The translations under genes and the position numbers were made by a program. The notes below the pieces were generated by a model. That model was not told the origin of the DNA and did not search any database. It saw nothing but the letters and a program-made list of their open reading frames with translations. From positions 1 to 8,442 of the forward strand of contig JACOVL010000098.1 in assembly GCA_016177355.1 (NCBI GenBank): 8,442 bases of DNA. Direction: 5' to 3'. Below are positions 1-8,296 of this stretch, in pieces. Origin of the DNA: Betaproteobacteria bacterium (GTDB lineage Bacteria; Pseudomonadota; Gammaproteobacteria; Burkholderiales; SG8-41). Position 1 is the stretch's first letter. Each line of letters begins with the position of its first letter.

Positions 1-888
1 GCATATGTTGATTGCCGCAAAGTCTCGCCCGAGGCATCGCCCGAGGGCGCTGTCCGGGTAGCTTGCCTTGGTGGGATTTCCACCAGCTGGATACTCGGCA
101 TGCAGGAGAAGAATCCCGGAACAGAGATCGTGCTGCTGGATCGCGGTTGGTGCCGGGACTGCTCAGCCGGTCAGGGCGAACAGTATCCGGCACAAGCCGC
201 GTTGCAGGAGACGCAAGCTCTGCTCGGGGAGGCAGGGTTGGCACCCCCGCAGCTGCCTCGCATCGAATTCCGGCCGTTGCCGCCAACCGGGAGGCCGCTG
301 GAAATTCCCAATGCGGTCACAGAGGAGCGCCTGCCTCGAAGAGGGTTCTTCACGCGCGCAGTGCACAAAGCCGCGCATGCGTTTGGCGAAGCATCTGCCG
401 GTATTTCAGCCAGCCAGCCGTGCCGGGGCAGCAACGTTGTTCCATTCGGACACGGGCGCATCATTCCCGCGGAACGGCTTAAGCGGGCGAGAGCGCTCGC
501 CACAATCGCGCATCTCCATCACCGCCCGATATCGCCGCGTTGCGTGCCGCAGATTGAAATATCCTGGCAATGCCGCAATCACCGAGTATGCGCCTCGGTG
601 TGTCCGACGCGGGCCCTGCAGAAATACGAAGCTGATGATCAGAATGGCGTGCGTTTTGACTCCGTGTTGTGCGTGGATTGCCGCCGCTGCGAGCAATCAT
701 GTCCGGAAGGGGCGTTGCGATTCCACCAATTCGGGAGGCGGCCGTTCATGATAGGGCACTCCCCCCTGACCGCGCATGCGGTGAAAGTCTGCATTCAGTG
801 TGAAGAGGAATTTTCCGGAACAGATGGAGATAGATGTCCGGCTTGCAGCAAGAACGACGAGCTGCTTCGGAACGGCCATTTGATGTAA
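1..888 (+). CDS. Dicluster ferredoxin-like protein with C-terminal zinc-ribbon-like motif (5' partial)
   Basis: The frame is open from the first base, and the residues before the first Met (base 100) look like real protein (VRVACLGGIS), so the start lies upstream of the window; 295 residues are visible. Numbering from base 1, the N-terminal part has Cys5, Cys22 in a CLGG motif, and Cys51/Cys54 in GWCRDC. The middle holds two bacterial-ferredoxin-type motifs. The first, at 191-201, is C-x2-H-x2-C-x3-CP, with His where the second Cys is expected. The second, at 224-234, is an intact C-x2-C-x2-C-x3-CP. The tail has C-x2-C (264/267) and C-x2-C (279/282), like a zinc ribbon or rubredoxin knuckle. 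No signal peptide can be judged. It lies 41 bases before the molybdoenzyme gene, so it is probably co-transcribed and may act as an electron-transfer or assembly partner. I recognise the ferredoxin fold but not a named family. The position recalls the extra Fe-S gene ahead of some CISM catalytic genes (for example arxB' before arxA). Confidence 0.8.
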   Translation, partial: AYVDCRKVSPEASPEGAVRVACLGGISTSWILGMQEKNPGTEIVLLDRGWCRDCSAGQGEQYPAQAALQETQALLGEAGLAPPQLPRIEFRPLPPTGRPLEIPNAVTEERLPRRGFFTRAVHKAAHAFGEASAGISASQPCRGSNVVPFGHGRIIPAERLKRARALATIAHLHHRPISPRCVPQIEISWQCRNHRVCASVCPTRALQKYEADDQNGVRFDSVLCVDCRRCEQSCPEGALRFHQFGRRPFMIGHSPLTAHAVKVCIQCEEEFSGTDGDRCPACSKNDELLRNGHLM

Positions 889-917
889 CGCGGCGACCGC
901 AAAGTGGATCAATTGTC

Positions 918-922
918 GGAGG
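918..922 (+). promoter_or_regulatory. Ribosome binding site deciding the GTG start of the molybdoenzyme gene
   Basis: GGAGG lies 7 bases before the GTG at 930. The next in-frame ATG (948) has no comparable purine-rich stretch at the right distance, and starts further upstream at 834 would overlap the preceding gene. This supports GTG 930 as the start, with the Tat signal beginning six residues later at Met7. Confidence 0.75.
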
Positions 923-929
923 TATCACC

Positions 930-1049
930 GTGAGCGAACCCAGGCAGATGAATAGACGTGATTTCCTGAAAAGTTCAGCGGTCGCCGGTGTGGCCGTCAC
1001 AGGCGGCGGAGCGCTAGTGACGTCAATGGGCACGGGCGCGGCGGAAGCC
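930..1049 (+). other. Twin-arginine (Tat) signal peptide of the molybdoenzyme
   Basis: Residues 1-40 contain the RRDFLK core (Arg9-Arg10), a weakly hydrophobic Ala/Val/Gly-rich h-region (about 16-31) and an Ala-rich c-region ending GAAEA, with a plausible cut after Ala40. It implies that the folded, cofactor-loaded subunit is moved to the periplasm. The cleavage site is inferred by eye. Confidence 0.85.
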
Positions 1050-3407
1050 GAAACCAGGGCTATGCCGCCTTTAGAAACCAAGATCGTGAAGAGCGTGTGC
1101 CACCAATGTCCGGCGCGGTGCGGTATTGACGTCTACGTCACTGACGGCAAGGTACATGCGATCTACGGGACGCTGGATCATCCCATTTCAAACGGCAAGC
1201 TCTGCCCCAAGGGACACCTGGGCGCGTACATCCTCTACGATCCCGACCGGTTCAAGGGACCGATGATGCGAACCAATTCCAAGAAGGGACGCGACGAGGA
1301 CCCGAAGTTCAAGCCGATCAGCTGGGATGAGGCGCTTGCTGCCATCGCCTCGCGCCTCAATGCACTGCGCGAGAAAGGCGAGCAGCACCGCTTTGCCATC
1401 GTTCACGGCCGCGGCTGGGGCGCCTCGGATGCCGGCCTGCTGGGCGACTTCGGCAAGCTTTACGGCACGCCGAACGGCGCGCTCGGGCATTCCTCGATCT
1501 GCTCCGACGGCAGCAAGAAGGCCAAGGCGGCGCTCGACGGCAACTACAATTACAACGCGTACGACTACCGCAATACCAACTATCTGCTCAACTTTGGCGC
1601 CGCCTTCCTCGAGGCCTACCGGCCGTACAACAACAACATGCAGGTGTGGGGTCACATCCGCACCAAATCGCCGAAAACCAAGGTCACCGTTGTGGATGTG
1701 CGCGTCACGACCACCGGCGCCGCGGCCGATCACCTGCTGCTGGTGAAACCGGGAACCGACGGTGCGCTGGCGCTGGCGATCGCCCACGTGATCCTCGCCG
1801 AGGGGCTGTGGGACAGGAAATTCGTCGGCGATTTTGTCGACGGGGTCAACCATTTCAAGGCCGGCGAAACGCTCGAACCCGGGACCTTCAAGGAGAAATG
1901 GACGCTCGGGCTGATCGAGTGGTGGAACACGGAGTTGAAGAACCGGACGCCCGCCTGGGCTGCAGAGATCACGAGCGTGACGGAACGGGACATCGTCGCC
2001 GTCGCACGGGAGTTCGGAGTCACGCGGCCGGCGATGGCGATATTCGAGCGCGGGCCGACAACGCACACCAACGGCCTCTACAACGGCATGGCGATCCATG
2101 CGCTCAACGCGCTCGTCGGCTCGATGTATGCGGTCGGCGGCTTGATGAACCAGATGGGCGTGCCTTACGGAAAACTTCCGGTCAAGGCCGACGAGTTCAT
2201 GGACGACCTCGCCAGGGCCGCCGCCGAGAGGAAGATGCCGCGCCTAGACCGCGTCAAGACCAAGGAAGTGCCGCTCGCGTCCAACAACATCCAGGGCATC
2301 GCACAGAGCATCGTCGAGGAAAAGCCGTACCAGCTCGACACTCTCATGTTCTATCTCACCAATCCGATCTTTTCCACGCCGAACGCGAAGCAATGGGAGG
2401 AGGCGTTGAAGAAAGTGTTCGTGATCGAGACCTCGCCATTCCCCAGCGAAACCTCGGTGTTCGCCGACATCGTAGTGCCCGACCATACCTACCTCGAGCG
2501 CTGGCAGGACACCCCGACCTATCCCTTCCAGGGCTGGCCGATGACGGGCTTGCGCGTGCCGGCGGTGAAGCCGCTCCACGACACGAAGGCCTTCGGCGAC
2601 ACGCTGATCGAGATCGGCAAGCGCATCAAAGGTCCGATGGGCGAGCACTACAAGAAGCTCGGCAACGTGGAGAACGTGCTGCGCCATCTCGCGAAGGGCT
2701 TCGAGGCGAATCCCGGAGACAACGGCGTGAACAGCTTCGACACCTGGGTCGAGAAGGGCGTGTGGTACAAAAAGCCATATCTTTATCGGCAGATCGCGGG
2801 TGAATTCTACGAGTGGGACGGGACCGATTACCGCAGGCCGATGAGCAACCAGGAAGTGAAGAGCAAGCTGTTCCCGACGGAGTCCGGCAGGTTTGAGCTG
2901 AAATCGTCCTACCTCGGGCACTACGGCGAATTCATCTCGGAGCGGCTGGGAATTCCGCCCACCCGGGTCGGGTTCCCGCAGTGGCTGCCGCCGAAGTACA
3001 CCGGTAGCGGCGACCTGCATTTCATCACGCCGAAAACCGCCATGCACGCCGAAGGCCGCAGCGCCAATCTCCCGCATGCGGTCGCGCTCTATCAGCCGGT
3101 GTCGGGCGGGCGCAACGAGATGTTCCTCGAGATCCACCCCGAGACCGCGCGGCAGCGCGGGATCAGGAACGGAGACCGGGTGAGGATCAGCAACGAGCTC
3201 GGCGCGATCACTGCCCGAGCGCACGTCTACCCCGCCACCCGCCCGGACACCGTGGTGCTGCCCTTCGGCTTCGGCCATTGGGCGCACGGGCGCTGGGCGA
3301 GCAGCCGGAAGACGGGTAACGGCTGCGAGATCATCCCGAACGTGTCCGAACCGGTCTCGGGCCTGGCCAGCTACTACACGGTCAAGGTGAAAGTCGAGAA
3401 AGCGTGA
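930..3407 (+). CDS. Tat-exported molybdopterin oxidoreductase, catalytic subunit of a CISM complex
   Basis: This is an 825-residue protein starting at GTG 930 (GGAGG 7 bases upstream). It is the catalytic subunit of a DMSO-reductase-superfamily enzyme, binding Mo-bis-MGD and one [4Fe-4S] cluster. Residues 8-14 (NRRDFLK) form a twin-arginine signal, followed by a hydrophobic stretch and a likely cut near residue 40. The cluster motif is C57-x2-C60-x3-C64-x27-C92 followed by PKG. Cys191 in GHSSIC is the likely Mo ligand, with His187, Ser188 and Lys196 nearby. The C-terminal part (about 685-825) has the molybdopterin-dinucleotide-binding character, with an RxGDRVRI-like barrel and a GFGHWAHG motif. 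The length is near thiosulfate/polysulfide (about 760) and arsenate/arsenite (about 830-850) enzymes from memory, and shorter than tetrathionate reductase TtrA (about 1000). The CHQCPARC cluster motif differs from the CxGCTxWC that I recall for ArrA/ArxA. The B and C genes follow immediately. The fold and export are secure; the substrate and direction of catalysis are not. Confidence 0.93.
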   Translation: MSEPRQMNRRDFLKSSAVAGVAVTGGGALVTSMGTGAAEAETRAMPPLETKIVKSVCHQCPARCGIDVYVTDGKVHAIYGTLDHPISNGKLCPKGHLGAYILYDPDRFKGPMMRTNSKKGRDEDPKFKPISWDEALAAIASRLNALREKGEQHRFAIVHGRGWGASDAGLLGDFGKLYGTPNGALGHSSICSDGSKKAKAALDGNYNYNAYDYRNTNYLLNFGAAFLEAYRPYNNNMQVWGHIRTKSPKTKVTVVDVRVTTTGAAADHLLLVKPGTDGALALAIAHVILAEGLWDRKFVGDFVDGVNHFKAGETLEPGTFKEKWTLGLIEWWNTELKNRTPAWAAEITSVTERDIVAVAREFGVTRPAMAIFERGPTTHTNGLYNGMAIHALNALVGSMYAVGGLMNQMGVPYGKLPVKADEFMDDLARAAAERKMPRLDRVKTKEVPLASNNIQGIAQSIVEEKPYQLDTLMFYLTNPIFSTPNAKQWEEALKKVFVIETSPFPSETSVFADIVVPDHTYLERWQDTPTYPFQGWPMTGLRVPAVKPLHDTKAFGDTLIEIGKRIKGPMGEHYKKLGNVENVLRHLAKGFEANPGDNGVNSFDTWVEKGVWYKKPYLYRQIAGEFYEWDGTDYRRPMSNQEVKSKLFPTESGRFELKSSYLGHYGEFISERLGIPPTRVGFPQWLPPKYTGSGDLHFITPKTAMHAEGRSANLPHAVALYQPVSGGRNEMFLEIHPETARQRGIRNGDRVRISNELGAITARAHVYPATRPDTVVLPFGFGHWAHGRWASSRKTGNGCEIIPNVSEPVSGLASYYTVKVKVEKA

Positions 3408-3439
3408 AGCGCGAAAAGCAAGAGAAAGGAGAGTAAGCC

Positions 3440-4201
3440 ATGGCCCGCTGGGGAATGGTCATTGACCTCGAGAAGTGCACCGGCTGCCAGGCGTGCACCA
3501 CCGCCTGCCAGATGGAGAACAACCGCCTGCCCGGCGAAAACTGGCAGGACGTGCTGTTCTACAACGAAGGCGAATATCCGAGCGGCAAGCTCACCTGGCT
3601 GCCGCGCCCGTGCATGCATTGCGAGAACCCGTCCTGCGTCGCGGTGTGCCCCACCAAGGCGACCTACAAGACCGAAGATGGCGCGGTGCTCATCAACTGG
3701 GAACGCTGCATCGGCTGCAAGTACTGCATGATCGCGTGCCCGTACGGCGTCCGCTTCTACGCCGAGGAGAAGCAGAAGACCCAGCCCGATATACGCAAGG
3801 TTTATCCGGGAGACTCGGGGAAAATGTGGAACCCGCCGTACCGGATGCCTGAGCACAAGCGCAATCTCAAATGGGGTGTCGGCGTCCAGCCAAAGGGCGT
3901 GGTTTCGAAGTGCAATTTCTGCTATCACCGGATCAGCCAGGCGCCCAAAGGCACGCCGGATCTCGACCCGAATGACCCGAAGCTGCGGGATTTCACTCCC
4001 GCCTGCGTGGTTACGTGCGCGCCGACGGCGCGTTACTTCGGGGACCTCGACAATCCGAAGAGCAAAGTGCGGCAGCTGATCGCCGAGAAGCGCGGTGTGC
4101 GCTTGCAGGACCAGACCGGCAACCGGCCGCAGGTCTACTACCTCGCCGGGGAGGCCGCGACCATTCCGGAAACCAGGTCAGTGCGCAGGAAGCAAAGCTG
4201 A
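3440..4201 (+). CDS. Four-cluster [4Fe-4S] ferredoxin subunit of the CISM complex
   Basis: This is a 253-residue electron-transfer subunit of the DmsB/PsrB/TtrB/NrfC type. All sixteen cluster cysteines are present: C13-x2-C16-x2-C19-x3-C23; C58-x2-C61-x4-C66-x3-C70P; C90-x2-C93-x2-C96-x3-C100P; and C158-x2-C161 with C189-x3-C193. Such subunits carry electrons between the molybdenum subunit and the membrane quinone subunit. The protein has no signal peptide of its own (MARWGMVIDLEKC), as is usual for B subunits that cross the membrane with the Tat-signalled partner. The start is supported by an AGGAGAG sequence at 3427-3433, about 6 bases before the ATG, and Met1 lies where family members begin. 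The gene follows the catalytic gene by 32 bases and precedes the membrane gene by 13, which fits one transcript and fixed subunit ratios. None of the expected ligands is missing. The substrate cannot be read from this subunit. Confidence 0.95.
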   Translation: MARWGMVIDLEKCTGCQACTTACQMENNRLPGENWQDVLFYNEGEYPSGKLTWLPRPCMHCENPSCVAVCPTKATYKTEDGAVLINWERCIGCKYCMIACPYGVRFYAEEKQKTQPDIRKVYPGDSGKMWNPPYRMPEHKRNLKWGVGVQPKGVVSKCNFCYHRISQAPKGTPDLDPNDPKLRDFTPACVVTCAPTARYFGDLDNPKSKVRQLIAEKRGVRLQDQTGNRPQVYYLAGEAATIPETRSVRRKQS

Positions 4202-4214
4202 AAGGGGCTCGATC

Positions 4215-5447
4215 ATGAATATCGCAACGCTCACCACCCGCTCCGGATTGCCTCTGCTTGATTTCAACTCCAGGCCGGACCCGACCTCCGCGTTCATGAT
4301 GCTCGCGGGCGCGATTGCGGGCGGCATCGGTCTTGCGGCGGTCTTCATCAATTTGTTCCTCGACGGGCACGCCGCATTCAACACTTCAAGCGACATGGCC
4401 TGGGGGGCGCCGATCGCCTACTACCTGTTCTTCCTGCTGACTTCGTCGGGGCTCACCATCATCGCCTCGCTTGATACCGTGTTCGGGTTGCGCACCTTCT
4501 ATCCCATCGCTAAACGCTGCGTGTGGCTTGCGATCATCACGCTCGTTGCCGGTTTCACGATATTGGCGCTGGAACTCGGACACCCGTTCCGCATGCTGTG
4601 GGCGATGCCGACCGCGCTGCAGATCTATTCTCCCATGTGGTGGATGGGGGCGCTGTATTCAATCGACCTGGTGCTGCTGTGCGTGAAGTTCTACCTGCTG
4701 CATACCGAAAACTGGAACAGCAGGCTTACCCACCACCTCTCGATCGTATCCTTCGTGGTGTGCATCCTCGCGCCGGGAACGCTGGGGCTCGTATTCGGCA
4801 TGATGGCGATGCGCCCGGCCTGGTACAGCCCGGTGATGCCGATGTACTTCATCCTCACCGGGTTCATGAGCGCGGTCGCGTTCGTGGTCTTCTTCACGAG
4901 CTTGCTGCGGAGGGAAAACAGCGCGGCGGCGGTCGTTCGGGAACATCGGCGCGCCGATGAACAGCTTCTCCATCTCTACGATATGGTCCTGCCGCGGTTG
5001 TTTTTCGTCACCCTGCTCGCGGTGATTGCAATGCGCGTCGGCCAGATCATCACCGGCCTGTGGAGCAACTACGAGGGCATGGAGGCGCACTGGAAAGCGC
5101 TCGAGTCACCGCTTTTCCACATCGAGATCTGGGCCGGTTTCATCCTGCCCGCGGCGCTGATGTCAACGAACGCCTTGCGGGCGAACCCGAAGATGCAGCT
5201 CCTGGCGTCCGTGCTTTTCATGGTGGGCATCTTTTCCGCGCGGCTGGAGCTGCTGATCGTCGGACAGCAAGTACCGCTGTTCAAGGGCTATTGGGCGGAT
5301 TACGTCGAGTACACGCCGTCGTTCACGGAGTGGATGCTGGTGCCCGCCGGGTTCGGCATATTCCTGTTCCTGTACGGGGCGGGCAACTGGCTGCTCCGGC
5401 TGTCGGAATCGAGGGTGCCGGAGCGGTTACCGGAGCCGGCGCATTAG
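4215..5447 (+). CDS. NrfD/PsrC-family integral membrane subunit (quinone-reactive)
   Basis: This is a 410-residue polytopic membrane protein, the C subunit and membrane anchor of the CISM, expected to exchange electrons with the quinone pool. The start is ATG 4215, with AAAGGGG at 4201-4207 upstream; the longer open frame back to 4095 would overlap the ferredoxin gene. By eye there are ten hydrophobic spans, near residues 26-48, 64-85, 102-121, 140-162, 173-198, 205-231, 259-281, 299-321, 327-348 and 371-394. Family-like features include LALELGHPFRM (113-127 region, acidic Glu120) and SPMWWMG (139-145), which resemble the loop and helix around the quinone site in PsrC. No haem-ligand pattern stands out, consistent with the haem-free NrfD type. 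The eight-helix PsrC core plus two more helices would fit the longer members of the family. It is the last obvious CISM subunit; the small gene at 5516 follows after 68 bases. Confidence 0.92.
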   Translation: MNIATLTTRSGLPLLDFNSRPDPTSAFMMLAGAIAGGIGLAAVFINLFLDGHAAFNTSSDMAWGAPIAYYLFFLLTSSGLTIIASLDTVFGLRTFYPIAKRCVWLAIITLVAGFTILALELGHPFRMLWAMPTALQIYSPMWWMGALYSIDLVLLCVKFYLLHTENWNSRLTHHLSIVSFVVCILAPGTLGLVFGMMAMRPAWYSPVMPMYFILTGFMSAVAFVVFFTSLLRRENSAAAVVREHRRADEQLLHLYDMVLPRLFFVTLLAVIAMRVGQIITGLWSNYEGMEAHWKALESPLFHIEIWAGFILPAALMSTNALRANPKMQLLASVLFMVGIFSARLELLIVGQQVPLFKGYWADYVEYTPSFTEWMLVPAGFGIFLFLYGAGNWLLRLSESRVPERLPEPAH

Positions 5448-5515
5448 GCCGAGAGTGGGGGCACGGGGCTTTTGACCCGTCGAATATCCGCTGTCGAAGT
5501 GCGAGGTGAACAAAT

Positions 5516-5833
5516 ATGAGAATTAGGATTATTGCAGCGATCGTTGTTATTGCGGTCGTCGCGGTTATGGAACGACCGCGCGCCGCAGACACGGCAAGGC
5601 CGGCACCGTCGGCCGAGACGAGTTCGGACGTGGGCAACTGGGGAAGCGTCCCGTACGTTTCGCGTGAACAGTTGATTCTCAGGCCCGAAGAGAAAACCGC
5701 CCTGCGCCAGCTCGAAGACCGGCATCTTCAGGAAATGCGGGTGCTGGAGGACAGGTTCGAGCGCGAGTTCCGTACGCTTCGCCAAAAGCACTTTCAGGAA
5801 CGCGAAACGCTACTGAGGAGCTTCAAGCGCTGA
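5516..5833 (+). CDS. Small exported or membrane-anchored helical protein with 11-residue repeats
   Basis: This 105-residue protein is not assigned to any family I recognise. Residues 1-4 are basic, 5-18 are strongly hydrophobic (Ile/Val/Ala), and PRAAD follows, so it has a Sec signal or a short N-terminal anchor with a possible cut after Ala24. A Pro/Ser/Ala-rich linker (26-52) leads to a highly charged helix (53-105). Leucines fall exactly every 11 residues at 55, 66, 77, 88 and 99, and the blocks resemble each other (LEDRHLQEMRV, LEDRFEREFRT, LRQKHFQERET). This suggests a hendecad coiled coil made by tandem duplication of 33 bases. There is no Cys and only one Met in the helical part, so metal binding of the CopZ or CusF kind is unlikely. 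The ATG is preceded by GAGGTGA at 5503-5509. It lies 68 bases after the NrfD gene on the same strand, so it may be the last gene of the CISM operon. A scaffold or periplasmic partner role is only a guess. Confidence 0.8.
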   Translation: MRIRIIAAIVVIAVVAVMERPRAADTARPAPSAETSSDVGNWGSVPYVSREQLILRPEEKTALRQLEDRHLQEMRVLEDRFEREFRTLRQKHFQERETLLRSFKR

Positions 5834-5849
5834 ACCGCAAGAAGGCGTA

Positions 5850-8219
<2,370 letters not shown>

Positions 8220-8235
8220 GCGTGACCCCGTGTCA

Positions 8236-8264
8236 TTGAGAATGTGGTAGCACCAGTGTAGAGT
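8236..8264 (+). promoter_or_regulatory. Possible promoter of the MerR-family gene
   Basis: TTGAGA (8236-8241) and TAGAGT (8259-8264) are separated by 17 bases, a normal sigma-70 spacing. The -10 runs into the left arm of the operator, so regulator binding would repress its own gene, as is common in divergent MerR systems. This is assigned by eye only. Confidence 0.45.
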
Positions 8265-8286
8265 CCGTACTTTGGTACGGAGTCAA
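8255..8286 (-). promoter_or_regulatory. MerR-type stretched promoter of the ATPase gene
   Basis: On the minus strand TTGACT (8286-8281) is a good -35 and TACACT (8260-8255) a fair -10. The spacer is exactly 20 bases (8280-8261) and is filled by a dyad. Over-long spacers of 19-20 bases with the operator between the elements are the hallmark of MerR-family activation, where the metal-bound regulator twists the DNA; the mer promoter has 19 and zntA has 20. Transcription would start roughly 30 bases before the ATPase ATG. Confidence 0.8.
8261..8284. promoter_or_regulatory. mer-like operator dyad
   Basis: GAGTCCGTAC (8261-8270) and GTACGGAGTC (8275-8284) form an inverted repeat around TTTG, with 9 of 10 positions paired. 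Its core, CCGTAC-N4-GTACGG, is the same as the MerR half-sites of the Tn21/Tn501 mer operator as I remember it, with a different four-base centre. It is the expected binding site for the MerR-family protein encoded from 8297, controlling both directions. Confidence 0.82.
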
Positions 8287-8296
8287 GGGGGTGCTA

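Noticed and set aside
1..888. Different base composition of the first gene, as a sign of recent transfer
   Set aside because: By hand, 25 of 80 codons in 541-780 end in A/T, against about 11 of 62 in 1321-1506. The signal-peptide region and the small gene also look looser, so the difference is modest and explained by expression level or short length.
834..929. Longer N-terminus for the molybdoenzyme starting at ATG 834
   Set aside because: It would overlap the preceding gene by 55 bases and put extra residues before the Tat signal; GTG 930 has a proper GGAGG at 7 bases.
1188..3287. Long antisense open frames (1188-2099 and 2244-3287, minus strand) over the molybdoenzyme gene
   Set aside because: They are products of GC-rich third positions opposite a well-supported gene; their translations are Arg/Asp/His-rich with no recognisable motif.
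948..3407. Arsenate reductase or arsenite oxidase (ArrA/ArxA) assignment
   Set aside because: The N-terminal cluster motif is CHQCPARC rather than the CxGCTxWC I recall for that clade; the layout and pocket similarity alone are not enough.
4095..4214. Longer N-terminus for the NrfD-type protein starting at ATG 4095
   Set aside because: It overlaps the end of the ferredoxin subunit gene and encodes an Arg/Pro-rich stretch unlike the family; ATG 4215 has AAAGGGG before it.
5463..5480. ACGGG...CCCGT stem-loop between the NrfD-type gene and the small gene
   Set aside because: Only five pairs around an eight-base loop, with no T-run after it; too weak to call a terminator or to split the operon.
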